From Epithemia pelagica (lineage: Eukaryota > Bacillariophyta > Bacillariophyceae > Surirellales > Surirellaceae), in contig OX337230.1 of NCBI GenBank assembly GCA_946965045.2, forward strand, positions 2,914,001 to 2,978,000: a DNA stretch of 64,000 nucleotides, in the 5' to 3' direction. The position numbers and the translations under genes were made by a program. The notes beneath the pieces are model-generated. The model did no database searches, had not been told where the DNA came from, and was given only the letters and a program-made list of their open reading frames with translations. Below are positions 21,695 to 32,542 of this stretch, in pieces (positions within the stretch are counted from its first letter, which is position 1; the number at the start of each line of letters is the position of its first letter).

Positions 21695-23293
21695 ATGATG
21701 AAAATGAAGATTGGAACCGGTCCTTGTTCGACGCAATCATGGTGGAGACTCAAGATTTTGGCTCTTGGACTGCTGCTTGATTATAGCTACGCCTTTGTCT
21801 CAAGGACGAAGCATCAATGGCGTCATCCTTCCGGGTTGGCCGCGCAAGTGCGCGATCAGGACCCGGTACTATCCCCGTCGTCTCATCGAACTCCGATCAA
21901 CGCGGATGCCCTGGAACAAGCACTCAAGAGTTGCACATCTTCGCGCGAAGCTAGAAAAGCCTTGGAGAGTGCTTTGTCTTGTTCTCAAGATGACAATTAT
22001 GCATCACCAACTCTCTTTGGCTCCATCAATCTTCCGCCACCGGACGCCGCCACGAGGGTGATTTCGGATGGAGATTTGGCCATCCAAACTCGAATGGTCA
22101 ATAAGAAATACAACATAATGGACTTGATTGAGCTTTCGGGAGATAGAGATGCAGATCGGGCTTCCCTGTCGATTGTGTGTTTAACCATTGCCAGCACTCT
22201 GTCTGCCATTGCGGCCAACCAGAATTTACCGGGCCCTGAAATCCTGCGTTTCCTCGTTGTTTGGTTGTTTAGTTTCGCGCCCTTGTTCTTTGTTGGCTAC
22301 GGGATTGCCACGCCGTCTAATCTACAAGCTCTCTTGGTGTCCATCCAACGTCAACTCTTTCCGTCCTATCGACAGCGAACCATTCAACACGAGGCAGGAC
22401 ATTTTCTCATGGGTCATTTGCTGGGTTATCCTATTCAAAGTTATACTGCAAATGCGGTAAAGAATGCTGTTTCTTTCTATCCATTGAGAGATACCGGACT
22501 TGCGCGAGAAAAAGCAGAGCTAATGGGCTTTGATGCCTCGAAAAGGCCTCTTCCTTCTGAACCAGAGGAGAGATCGGTTGACCCCTCCTTTTTTGGCCCT
22601 GACGGTCGAGGGGCGGAAACCGTGGAACGGTATTCTGTGCTTCGATCCAGCAAGAATGCAACCGATAATCCATTTCTGAAATTGGCTTCCATCAACGAGC
22701 CAACGGAATCCTGGCCCTACCGAGGCTTTGACGAAGCAACCCTTGGTCAGCTTGCCATTGTTAGTGTTGCCGGTGTCTGTGCCGAGATTCTGGCCTTTGG
22801 AAACGCTGAGGGTGGAGTGGCAGATTTAGGCCAACTCCGTCAAATATTTTTATCGGCCGAGACGGAAATGACGGAAAACGAAGTCGAGAATCGTATCCGC
22901 TTTGCATTGGGTTACACCATGAGCCAATTGCGATGTCATTTGGGAGCGTTGGATGCCGTTGCGGATGTTATGGAGAAGGATGGATCCATTGTGGAGTGTG
23001 TTGAAGCCATTGAATCGTGTACCAATGTGAATGGTCAGGATGGTATATTAGGCGATTACGAACGACGTCGTCGCGATGCGTTTCGAAACGAAAAGGCCGG
23101 TTTCTTGGAGCGAATTCTCTTGGGAAGTGTCAAGAGTATCGATGAAGAAGAAGACAGATATGTAGTTGGAAAACAAGGAGGCGGTCGAAAGCAGACGTTT
23201 CGACTCACTGGTGACGATCCATTCTATGCCGCTATCGGTGTAGCTTTGGTGTTCTTTATTTGGGCAAGTACAGGGGGTCTGAGCCTTCATTAG
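21695..23293 (+). CDS. FtsH-like M41 zinc peptidase without AAA module, plastid-type presequence
   Basis: A single exon of 532 residues. The N-terminus is a hydrophobic leader ending in DYSYAFVSRTK, with the A-F step typical of diatom plastid import. Two membrane helices lie near residues 150-205 (SLSIVCLTIASTLSAIAA and FLVVWLFSFAPLFFVGYGIA), and a third closes the protein. The peptidase motif HEAGH is at residues 232-236, followed by GHLLGYPI. The sequence GQLAIVSVAGVCAEILAFG matches the FtsH region that supplies the third zinc ligand; its glutamate is in AEILAFG. No Walker motifs are present, so it is not a standard FtsH. Similar AAA-less M41-like proteins occur in plant plastids. Proteolysis of thylakoid or envelope proteins is an inference. 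Confidence 0.8.
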   Translation: MMKMKIGTGPCSTQSWWRLKILALGLLLDYSYAFVSRTKHQWRHPSGLAAQVRDQDPVLSPSSHRTPINADALEQALKSCTSSREARKALESALSCSQDDNYASPTLFGSINLPPPDAATRVISDGDLAIQTRMVNKKYNIMDLIELSGDRDADRASLSIVCLTIASTLSAIAANQNLPGPEILRFLVVWLFSFAPLFFVGYGIATPSNLQALLVSIQRQLFPSYRQRTIQHEAGHFLMGHLLGYPIQSYTANAVKNAVSFYPLRDTGLAREKAELMGFDASKRPLPSEPEERSVDPSFFGPDGRGAETVERYSVLRSSKNATDNPFLKLASINEPTESWPYRGFDEATLGQLAIVSVAGVCAEILAFGNAEGGVADLGQLRQIFLSAETEMTENEVENRIRFALGYTMSQLRCHLGALDAVADVMEKDGSIVECVEAIESCTNVNGQDGILGDYERRRRDAFRNEKAGFLERILLGSVKSIDEEEDRYVVGKQGGGRKQTFRLTGDDPFYAAIGVALVFFIWASTGGLSLH

Positions 23294-24119
23294 ACGTTCT
23301 TGCCTGGTATCAAAGCCTTATATCACACCTTGTTCAATGGTTGCGCTGATCGTGGCCCATTTTGTCGGAGAGGCCGCCCTTCGGAGAAACGAATCTGGGC
23401 CAGGATTCCTCTTGTTCCCGGAGGACCGGAGGAAAGTGATCCAGGTACCTTAACAGGGAGAGAATGGCACTGAATGTGGAGATCCGGTCCGTTTTCCACA
23501 GCCGAAAATTCCCACACAAAAATTTGAAATGTCGATGCTCGATCTTCCAAAGCAGGGCTCGTCCATCGAGTGCCAGTTAGATGAGAGGAAATCAGTCAGC
23601 CGGGACATCTTCTTCCCTGCAGTTTATGTGCCACCTCGATCGGGCTGAAAGCTGCTCTGCTTAGGGGACAAGAAGAGCTACTAGAAGCGGTTTGGCCCAG
23701 CTTTCTTGATTGTCCTGAAACTGTGAAGGAGAAATTGACAATATCTTTATTCCTTTGGGTAGAACCACTCAGTATTCATCCATAAATATAGGTGATCTCT
23801 TTGCCAACCTAGGGTGCTCCGATCCTAGGAATTAGGGAAGTAAGCTATAATATACATCGATCCCGGCGATTACTTCCCCATAGTCTTTCCAGAATAGGAG
23901 TAGCACGTAATCGTGGTTTTAAATGACAGAGGCGCGCGGGGAGTTGCCCCCGTTCGAGATTCTTCCCTCCAAAAACAAGAGAAACGGTCACAAATCTCAA
24001 GCACATCGATCGAATTCATGCCGACAACCTTGTCACACGTCTTCCTCATTGAAACTTCCTTCTTCTTCATGACCATTACAGACAGCTCGTACGCGAATTC
24101 GTGCCAATGATATAACATA
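23294..24119. other. Intergenic region with a possible gene fragment
   Basis: On the minus strand, 23323-23600 keeps two overlapping open frames. One (FQIFVWEFSAVENGPDLHIQ) looks protein-like but has no start in good context and no family I recognise. It may be a gene fragment. The rest shows nothing. Confidence 0.35.
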
Positions 24120-25520
24120 ATGTCTCTTCATGACCATAAGAAGGATGGAAGCACTTCGGATCGACTTCAGATAGAATGCTCCGTCGTGGAAGAATCTCCT
24201 AGCTCTGCGCATCTCCAACAGCGCCCATGCACTCTTCCTGAATCACTTCCAGATCTCAGCGAGGCATCTATGGTCACTGAACCAACGATATATTACAAGC
24301 TGTCGCGATTCTGGAGTCGATCAGCAGGAAACACCCTCTCATTTGATCATCTACTGCTATTGGCAACCATTGTCGTGTGGTTCCTCGTCGGTGTGGTGGC
24401 CATTGTGACAACAAAGCTTCTTGCCACGTCATGGCAAGTACCACCATTACTATTGACAACCCAACAGATGATCCTGAGCTCATCGCTCCTGCGAGTACTG
24501 CTTGGTGTATTCTCCCACGTTCAGCCGTGGCCATCATCGTCACATTCAACGGTGACGAGAAGCGACAGAGCGATTCACAATGGAGACTACCAAGACGATG
24601 TAGTCGATTCTCGAGAATCATTGTCCTCAGAGAAACGAGTGTCGGGGGTTTATTTCAACCTTGATTTTGTTCTTACTGGGTTTTTCAACTCGTTGGACAT
24701 TCTTGCTTCGAATTCTGCTTTCTATGCGTCTGCTGCCAGCTTTGTGGAAACCGTGAAGGCAAGCGAACCTATTACAACAACAATCGTTGCTCTTGTATGG
24801 AGAATCGATCACCTGTTTCCTCAGGAGGGATGTGCTCTGCTGGTTCTCATTCTCGGAGTACTGTTGTCAACTTATGACAATGCTCATTCGGAAAACTCAA
24901 GTGCTCCTGCATTGACAACGGAAGAATCTGAGACTTCCCTCGAACTTTCCGTTCGAACCGCGCTAACAGTCATGGTGGCGAATCTTTGTTTTGCCTTTCG
25001 TGCGCTTTGTCAGAAGCGATATAGGGCAAACACGGAGCTACTTCAACTGAACGATGTGAACCTACTTTTCAGGCTTCAACAAATTGGCGCCGTTACTTTA
25101 TTGCTCCCCTCCTTCATTGCACATGGGGGGATCATTCTCCATGCTGTGACCATGTCAACGGAAGTAAAGCTCAGATATGTGACTTTGGCATTTGCCAATG
25201 CAGCCTGCTTTGCTGTATACAATGGAGCGTCATGCTACGTTCTCAGCAATGTATCCGTTCTTCATCACTCAGGTTTGAACTGCTTGCGGCGAATGTTTGT
25301 GACACTCTCAACTTGTCTCGTGTTTGGAATCTCCATGTCCCCAGTGGGAATCACGGGAATCATTTTGTGCTTTACGGGGTTTGTTGCGTTCACTCATGCC
25401 CGAACAAAACGAACTTTGCCTCCGTCTCCAGGTTCGAAAAAGACGACGAATGTTGGGGATTGGCCAGAGAGTCCGACCTCTGGTCCCTTGAATCTCAAAG
25501 TCGAGAGCTCACAGGTCTAG
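24120..25520 (+). CDS. Triose-phosphate/nucleotide-sugar transporter family protein
   Basis: A single exon of 466 residues. After ~75 polar residues there are about ten membrane segments in the DMT/TPT arrangement, with a hydrophilic loop around residues 145-175. The stretch SFVETVKASEPITTTIVALVW is the family signature: a Lys before EP(I/V) in the middle helix that helps bind substrate in plastid phosphate translocators and Golgi nucleotide-sugar carriers. GVLLSTYDNA and NVSVLHHSGLNCLRR fit the later conserved positions. The Arg at LNCLRRMFV corresponds to the other usual substrate-binding site, an inference. No clear plastid presequence is visible, so an endomembrane location is as likely. 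The stop codon lies inside a 48-bp tandem duplication. Confidence 0.75.
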   Translation: MSLHDHKKDGSTSDRLQIECSVVEESPSSAHLQQRPCTLPESLPDLSEASMVTEPTIYYKLSRFWSRSAGNTLSFDHLLLLATIVVWFLVGVVAIVTTKLLATSWQVPPLLLTTQQMILSSSLLRVLLGVFSHVQPWPSSSHSTVTRSDRAIHNGDYQDDVVDSRESLSSEKRVSGVYFNLDFVLTGFFNSLDILASNSAFYASAASFVETVKASEPITTTIVALVWRIDHLFPQEGCALLVLILGVLLSTYDNAHSENSSAPALTTEESETSLELSVRTALTVMVANLCFAFRALCQKRYRANTELLQLNDVNLLFRLQQIGAVTLLLPSFIAHGGIILHAVTMSTEVKLRYVTLAFANAACFAVYNGASCYVLSNVSVLHHSGLNCLRRMFVTLSTCLVFGISMSPVGITGIILCFTGFVAFTHARTKRTLPPSPGSKKTTNVGDWPESPTSGPLNLKVESSQV

Positions 25521-25582
25521 AGGCTTGATTCTGGCTTGAATCTCAAAGTCGAGAGCTCACAGGTCTAGAGGCTTGATTCTGG
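25487..25582. repeat. 48-bp perfect tandem duplication across the stop codon
   Basis: The unit starting CTTGAATCTCAAAGTCGAGA occurs at 25487-25534 and again, with no visible change, at 25535-25582. The first copy codes for the C-terminus of the transporter and its TAG stop; the second is in the 3' UTR. Confidence 0.9.
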
Positions 25583-26236
25583 TAGTACAGCTGGACAGGG
25601 CACTAAAACCTGCAACATCGAGAGCCTTATTCCTACTGCTTGTAGTTCATAATTACTTGGTAGTTTAAAATCACTTTGGGGAGAAGCAAATGGCTTTACC
25701 ACGGCTTGGACTTTGCGATGCAATAAGGAATTGATGTGCTCTATTCAGATTTACTGCAGATTTTGAACAGCTGCATCTCGTTTCATCTCCCTGAATTTGA
25801 AACCAGCATCCTTTGTCACAGCGAAACAGCGAATTGAATTCGCTTTGTTTATTCGCATCATTCAGCTGATTGAAGTTTCTTAATCATCCATGAGTAGCTA
25901 TTGGACAATGGGGTCATCCGAGCCCGTAATACTTGAGCAGAGAGCTTTGCGAGGATCACTGTGGAATCATTCCCTGGTCTCTGACTCCTAAGGGGTTGCA
26001 GAGAATTTTTGGATAACAGCCTTGTACGACGGTTGAAGTCCTCCCTTTCCGTTCATTGAAGTACCAAAGTAGACAGAAAGAGACTGATATTTCGGCGACG
26101 AGGCAGACCTGGTGTGAGAGATGGAAGGGAAAGTTCAATGGTCTCGTCGGAAGGAGTACGAAGTAACGGGTTTCATATCTGTACGATTCATGGAATAGAG
26201 CGATGCTGAAATCATTGCAAGATGCCACACGCTCTG
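25583..26236. other. Intergenic region
   Basis: No convincing gene. The ORF at 25956-26255 (-) has no motif and overlaps the small secreted ORF next to it. Confidence 0.5.
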
Positions 26237-26464
26237 TCAAGGCCAGCAAATCCAAGATTTACATTCCTGACCAGTATTTCGTAGTCTCCAATTCCCCAAT
26301 TCTCGATTGGCACATTCATTGTTGGATTGTGCGACCATGAAACGGTCCGCTGGCGTGTGGGGGAACTCACGCGAGTAACAGGCACGCTTGCATGCACCTT
26401 CACTCTTCCCGTCCTCACAAAACACAAGATTACAGAGAAGAAGGACAGCAATGAGCAACCCCAT
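26237..26464 (-). CDS. Possible small secreted Cys-rich peptide
   Basis: An ATG-started ORF of 75 residues. It begins with a strong signal-peptide-like run (MGLLIAVLLLCNLVFC) followed by a mature part of ~57 residues with five cysteines, in CKRAC, NEC and ECKSWIC, ending CWP. Size and cysteine content fit a secreted disulfide-bonded peptide. The ORF may be one exon of a longer gene: an alternative frame over the same bases is also open (26212-26472). There is no family match I can name. Low to moderate confidence. Confidence 0.35.
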   Translation of the reverse strand: MGLLIAVLLLCNLVFCEDGKSEGACKRACYSREFPHTPADRFMVAQSNNECANRELGNWRLRNTGQECKSWICWP

Positions 26465-26984
26465 CGTTCCATTGATTGTTCATCGTCATGGGAAATCTAG
26501 TGTGAAGGTGCTAATAAGATAATACGAACCTCAGACCAACAAAGAACATGAAGGCTCAAACTGTGTCAATTTAAATTATCAGAAGGATGAGTGTCTTGTC
26601 TTGAGTATGGTCAAAGGCAACAAGTGAAAGACCACACATGAAAAGACCACCGTGTTGAAGGGGAAGCACCCGTGAAGAAACGCAAGAGAAGAATCGACCA
26701 GGTCCAGAAACTATATTGAAGTAGTTAGACGCAATTTGAAGAATTAGCTGAGACCTGGCCCCACTGAGAACCACGCGAAATTTAAAGGTTGGTGTACAAA
26801 CAATGGATACCGCTATGATACCGCCGGCCTGATCCGTAGTGGTGAATAAAATCTGAGCCTTCTGCCGTTCCTCTCACCATGCTGGACGTGTGTCTATAAA
26901 TCATTCGACTCTTTCCTTTTGCAGGCACTCTCTTTGAAAAATGTCGTGGAAGAGCACAGAGCAGGGAATACTAATCTTCCAGAA
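26465..26984. other. Intergenic region
   Basis: No convincing gene. It contains the space upstream of the small leftward ORF and downstream of the PXMP4-like gene. Confidence 0.5.
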
Positions 26985-27956
26985 TCATGCTGACGGATCA
27001 TCCAGTCGAAAAATTTCATCCATACTCTTGCGCAACGAGGGATGTAATACGTGGGGACATTCTTCAAATAAGAGCATGGACAATCCCCAAATCAAGCCAG
27101 CACTCCATCGATACGACGATGGAAACCACTGTGAAAGAGACGACAATGATGACGACGACTCTCGTGGCAATACTTTGCGGTGATCTTTCTCGTCGTGACG
27201 GCCGGTACTGTAGCTGCCCCATAGTCGTTTGACCATGCCAATAGTCACGCGACTGGCCAAATACAAGAGAATTTGATAATTGAGGGGGGTGTAGGTACCC
27301 CAAGCTAAGGAGCCACTCACGACTCCAGCGAGCAAGGCATGATGCGGACGTTGCGGATATCCTGCATCCGCTGAGGGAGGGGATGTTGGTGATCGCAAGT
27401 TGTTCGTAGAGGAGGTTGCTGAAGAGTGATCCCATATGCCATGCACTGTAGATGGGTTTCGAGAATGCCATCAATGGATTGCGGGTTGGTGAGAAAGAAA
27501 TTCGCAAAACGGAGGATGGTAAACACGGCACCATACATCACGACAAACTTGCATTATGCGAAGGCCTTTTCTCTATTGTGAGACACATTAATGTTTCGAC
27601 GTACAAATAAAAGAAAGGAGGGACTCAGCCCTTCTTATTATGGTCGTTGAACTGGACGGCAACGATCCTTGTCGTTGTATTCGTATTGCTCTGTTTGGTC
27701 GATTGTGAAAATGATACTTTAAGAGAGCCAAGAGAATCTTATAGGTGGCGGCAAACACAGCCAATCGAGAGGCATGGGCCATGGTTTGTTTGGCAATGTA
27801 TCTCATCTTGCCATGCAAAGTCGGTAACCGAGGAAACAACAAGGTCATAATCAAGGTATGAGGGAAACGTATTTTGACGCCATATCGAGCGCCACCCAGC
27901 AAGCCTCTCAGAATTGCTTGCAATTCGTCGGCAACAGCAGATGACAGGGATGCCAT
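26985..27956 (-). CDS. PXMP4: Peroxisomal membrane protein 4 (PXMP4) homologue
   Basis: I read two exons, complement of 27605-27956 and 26985-27445, with donor GTACGT and acceptor CTACAG in phase, giving 270 residues from the ATG at 27956. The family is the Tim17/Tim22/Tim23/Pmp24 type of four-helix membrane proteins; PXMP4 is an integral peroxisome membrane protein of unclear activity. Conserved stretches include GARYGVKIRFPHTLIMTLLF, AKQTMAHASRLAVFAATYKI, and in exon 2 HHALLAGVVSGSLAWGTY and YQILLYLASRV, with a late WGLSMLLFE. Between the helices lies a polar loop of ~70 residues around the splice site, longer than in animal homologues. The in-frame upstream stretch to 28013 has no ATG start. 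The exon junction is my inference from splice sites and phase. Confidence 0.75.
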
Positions 27957-28179
27957 TGTCATTCTCATTCGTTTGGCTAACATTGTCGCACCGAAGTTGA
28001 GGCAGTTAGTCACCCGGACGTATCAGCAGAAACGGTCCGTGAATGGGCTGAGTCTTGGGTACTGGATCACTCACCTTAAGTTACCCTATTTTTGACCAAA
28101 AAAGACCCAGTCGAACAACTATTCGTATTAGTAGCATGATCGATCTCAAAAGCATATCTACATGTGTTCGTTTCATTCT

Positions 28180-30010
28180 CTAGATCATTCCACGTTCGAT
28201 TTGCCATACGTCGCCCTTCGGCCCCGATCGCTTGGCAACAACCTTGTCAATAAGATCGATTTCATCATTTGTTAATTGGAAGGTGTGCGTTTGGACGTTT
28301 TCCATCAAATGACTTTGATTCCGCACACCAATCAGCACCGAGGCGACACCTGGTGTTTGCAGGACATAGCGTTGGGCCACGTTGGCTACAGTCGCAGCGG
28401 AGCATCGACCATCATCTTGTACTTGTTTCGCAATCATTTGCATGGTCTCCAACAACTCTTGGACCAAACTCCAGGATCCGAAACGGCGTGCTGTCGCTGT
28501 ATACAATCGCATACTTGCTGTGGTTTTGGATTCTTCTGCCGTTAAGGGCTCGTTGCGACGACCTAAATATTGGTTGGACAAAATACCACTTGCAACAGTC
28601 CCAAAGGCTATCAAACCAACATTGTTTTCGGCACACCATTCGGTCATTCCGGACTGGACGGGTCTACGGTCCAAGGCAGACAATTGCACTTGATGCGAAA
28701 CAATGGGAACGCCAGCTTTGACCAATTCCTGTAACCGTGGCAAATCAAAATTGGTCGCACCAATCTCCTGAATGTATCCTTCCTCTTTTAGCTCGGTTAA
28801 ATACAGTGCTACGTCCACATAGCTGTATCACCAAATCGAGAACACAAGAAAGGAAAAAGAGATAACGAGAAGAAAGAGACATAGAAAGAGACATTTGAAA
28901 TGCTCAATGTGAGACGGAGTGACTCGACTGGTCACGCGCAAAAGAAAGGCAACTAGACAACAGGGAGCAAAACAACATGCAGTAATCCCTTTATGTGTCT
29001 CCTGACGTATCTTTGAAGGACGAAGGAGTACGTACCGTTTGATATCGTAGTCACTCCAAAAGAACTGTACCAGGGGTAGTTTGGATACTTGCAATCGTTC
29101 GCATTGTTGTAGGATTCGTTGTTTGACTTCGGCACGATCAATGTCAAACAGGAAGCGGAAACAACAAAATTTGGTGCATGGAACTGGGGCAGGAAGAGCC
29201 CCATTGTTGCCGGATTGTCCGACAAACTGTCCGACCACGCGCTCCGAGGGTCCATAAATATCGGCCGTATCCAAGGTATTAATACCGGCATTCCAATGGG
29301 CCTTCATATTCGCCAAGGCATCCGATTCTAAAGGCGCCAGGAAATGATTGCGGAGGGATTTTGGAATTAAATGAGATACACTCATTGAACGACAACGACA
29401 AATACCACAGAATATTACGATACGTACCTTTGTATCGACCATGACCTCCGGCCAGTTGCCAATATCCTTGAATGGTGCGACTCACGTACAAGCTTCCCTT
29501 TCCCAATTGGACTTGAGGGACAACAATTTTGCTCGTTGTTTCGGCTGCGTTGGCCACGGCCACCGAGGGTCCCAGTTCTAGTCCGGCGGATTCTCGACGA
29601 GGCAAATACAATCCGCTTGGTGTTTTTGTGGCAGTGGTGGCAGCGGTCCAGGCTGCCATGGTGGTCGCTGTCATTTGTCCCAGCACCTGTCGTCGATGAC
29701 GTGAAGTTGTTTCACTGTTGGATGGGGACGACGACGAAATGGTTGGACCATTTGATGGAGCCTCTTGTCCGGACCCTTCGTCACATTGCGCTGGATCCAG
29801 TGGCCCTGAGAACAACGCCCATTGTGGCGAATGATGGATTGAAGTGTGCCTTGTTGGCGATAGTTGCCGCAAAGTTCTAGTTCTTGGTTGAAAGCCACCA
29901 ACAAAAACACCAAAGTTACTGCTGAAAGCGTTCAGCATAAATATATTGGGGAAAAGTAACATGACTGCTGATATTGGAAGTACGACAGCTTGTGCTGAGA
30001 AGAACACCAT
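28180..30010 (-). CDS. Aldo/keto reductase family protein with plastid-type presequence
   Basis: Three exons, complement of 29428-30010, 29036-29327 and 28180-28822, all GT-AG and in phase, give 505 residues. Residues 1-30 are a signal-like leader ending LNAFSSNF, suggesting plastid import; a Ser/Thr-rich stretch follows to ~150. The reductase barrel starts at ~165 (IQGYWQLAGGHG). Asp214 and Tyr219 in NTLDTADIYGPSE match the catalytic Asp and Tyr, and Lys247 in CTKF fits the lysine. At the usual His position the sequence reads LVQFFWSDYD, so the histidine appears to be Phe284. Cofactor-end motifs follow (GLIAFGTVASGILSNQYLG, GVASVLIGVRNQSHL). Substrate unknown; the missing His may alter activity. 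Its promoter and first exon are duplicated at 32076-32542. Confidence 0.85.
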
Positions 30011-30355
30011 GGTTTAATGGTAAATGTAACCTCGCCCTGATTCTTCTCTTCGTGTGTTGTCACGATGGAAGATTTTGGTGCGTCAGTGAGTCACGCGTAT
30101 CAACGACTCCTGTAATGCTCCATGTGCTCTCGGTTTATGTTTTCCTCAAGTGATGCCCGGGACTCCTCCGAGGAGTAGGAGTAATTTCTTTTGCGGTCTT
30201 TTGTTGCTCAAGAAGCTTTGGAAATGGTTTAGAAGCAACGAAGCTACTATTTTGCCTTCGCTGTGAGTTCATAAAATGCTAGCTTCATTGGTGCCTGCTT
30301 TATAATATCTCTCTAGCTTGTAGAGAGGGGACAAGAATCGCAATATGTGTTCCCG
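29889..30355. repeat. 467-bp direct repeat, copy 1 (promoter and first exon start of the reductase gene)
   Basis: Matches 32076-32542 at a constant offset of 2187 bp with only a few substitutions (for example at 29896 and 29908) and no length change. It covers about 40 codons of the reductase gene and 345 bp upstream. Confidence 0.9.
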
Positions 30356-32075
30356 CATCTTGTTGCTTCCTTCCCACCAGGATTTGGAAGACTTCAAAAC
30401 TTTGCCTTCGGTCCACCAAAATGGCCAACCCATCGCCGCCCGTTCATTCCGTCACAGTACACTTGATTCTGAGGACTCCGTGGTGGTCGGAGGAGTGCTA
30501 GCACCTTTAGTTGGAGGTGCACACCGGCTTGAGTTTGCCATGTTGGTGCCATGCAGTGTATCATGACCGTGGTTTCCTAAACCACCGGCCCAGATAACTA
30601 TAGACAATAGAGTACAAGTATGAAAAGCACGGCTAACTGTGGGGGAGTTTTTCGGCCCCCGGAGTCCGTATTGTCCACGTCGTCGTCGTTCACCAACCAA
30701 TTCTACTCTTCTTTGGTTGTGGCGACTTTTCGATGTCTACTTGTGGACGCCATGGCTCCTATGGATGCAACATGAGATCTCGAGCTGGAAGACCAGACGA
30801 CGACCTAGCTCTGGCTATCCTCTCGGGTATGTGCGACCAAAGCGCAAGAAACGAACAACACTACAACACCTAGTTGCTCAAGCAACTAAGATCAACACCG
30901 AGGGCAGGGATGACCAACGATCATCACAAGCCCGAACAACTACCTTTGACTCAGACACGATGACCATTCTGGTCGATATTGCCGCGTCAGCCTGTATTAC
31001 AAACCAGTTGAGTGACTTCATCGAGCCACCTAAATCTGTACAGGTTCAAGTCACAGGTATTAGCAAGAAGCAAGCGATGGCCACTAAGAAAGGCACAGTG
31101 GCCTGGCGAATTGAAGACGATGATGGCCAACAGAATAAATTTGTTATTAGGAACACTTACTGTGTTCCTGATGCACCACATCGACTCCTATGCCCTCAAC
31201 AGTGGGCACAGCAAGCAAACGACCACGTACCAACACCAGAGGGAACTGGATGCATGACCACAAGCAGGCATGTGATCTTGTTCTGGGACCAACGACGGCA
31301 TCGAAAGACCATTCCCTTGGACACAAAGCTAAACATTGGCTTTCTGCATTCGGCCCCTGGGTGCAAACAGTTTGCTGCATTTGTTGCGTCACACGAAATG
31401 GATCACAACTTGGAGTCCAACCAAAACTTGTCCATTTTCGAAACCCACATCATACCAGATGATGAGGAAGCAACACAACATGAACAGGACGACAATGACT
31501 TGTCGCTGCAGCCTCCAGATCCTGTGGAACCGTCTAGACCGACGGATCCACCAATCAACCGATCAGTGAGCCATCCTGTTCAAACTGTCGACGTAACAGA
31601 AGTCGACTTTGACCTTTCTGAAGGACCCCATGTCATACCAGATGACAAAGAGCCAACAACCATTGATCCTCAGGATGAGTTGTTGCGGTGGCATTATCGT
31701 TTGGGCCACCTTTCTTTTAAGAGAATTCTACAAATGGCACGACAAAGTATCCTAACTAAGAAATTGTTGAATGCCAAGGTGCCCATCTGCCCTGCATGCC
31801 AATATGGCAAGATGACCCGTCGTCCATGGAAGACCAAAGGACAAGCGCAAAGATCTCGTGTCAAAGCAGTGACCAGGCCTGGACAAGTTGTGTCAGTCGA
31901 TCAACTCGAATCCACCACAGTGGGATTTGTGGCACAACTCAAGGGTAGACTCACACTGCGACGCTATAAATATACGACTGTATTTGTGGATCAGTTCTCG
32001 CGACTGTCCTTCGTATACTTACAGTATCGCCTGACGAGTGAAGAGACTGTCTTGGCCAAGCATGCGTTTGGTTGG
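30356..32075 (+). mobile_element. Truncated Ty1/copia retrotransposon fragment
   Basis: The open frame from ~30639 to 32078 codes for part of a copia polyprotein. In order it shows a retropepsin-like segment with the variant active site VDIAASACITN (canonical D-S/T-G), a long acidic linker, the GAG-pre-integrase zinc motif (HYRLGHLSFKRI ... CPACQYGK), and the start of the integrase core (VVSVDQLES, TVFVDQFSRL). It stops at AKHAF, where the second reductase copy begins, so the rest of integrase, reverse transcriptase and RNase H are missing. I see no LTRs. The left part, 30356-30638, gives no recognisable product. It is a different family from the full copia element at 49188-57487. Confidence 0.85.
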
Positions 32076-32542
32076 TGAAAGCCATCAACAAAAACACTAA
32101 AGTTACTGCTGAAAGCGTTCAGCATAAATATATTGGGGAAAAGTAACATGACTGCTGATATTGGAAGTACGACAGCTTGTGCTGAGAAGAACACCATGGT
32201 TTAATGGTAAATGTAACCTCGCCCTGATTCTTCTCTTCGTGTGTTGTCACGATGGAAGATTTTGGTGCGTCAGTGAGTCACGCGTATCAACGACTCCTGT
32301 AATGCTCCATGTGCTCTCGGTTTATGTTTTCCTCAAGTGATGCCCGGGACTCCTCCGAGGAGTAGGAGTAATTTCTTTTGCGGTCTTTTGTTGCTCAAGA
32401 AGCTTTGGAAATGGTTAAGAAGCAACGAAGCTACTATTTTGCCTTCGCTGTGAGTTCATAAAATGCTAGCTTCATTGGTGCCTGCTTTATAATATCTCTC
32501 TAGCTTGTAGAGAGGGGACAAGAATCGCAATATGTGTTCCCG
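32076..32542 (-). pseudogene. Duplicated promoter and first-exon fragment of the aldo/keto reductase gene (copy 2)
   Basis: Near-identical to 29889-30355. The duplicated ATG is at 32197 (minus strand). The first ~40 codons match the reductase leader and then the frame runs into the copia fragment and stops at 31991. It has its own copy of the 345-bp upstream region and could still be transcribed, antisense to the copia remnant. It cannot make a reductase. Confidence 0.85.

Noticed and set aside
29889..32542. The 467-bp direct repeats as LTRs of the copia fragment between them
   Set aside because: The left copy is the promoter and first exon of the aldo/keto reductase gene, the copia frame is cut inside integrase exactly at the right copy, and no primer site or purine tract is present.
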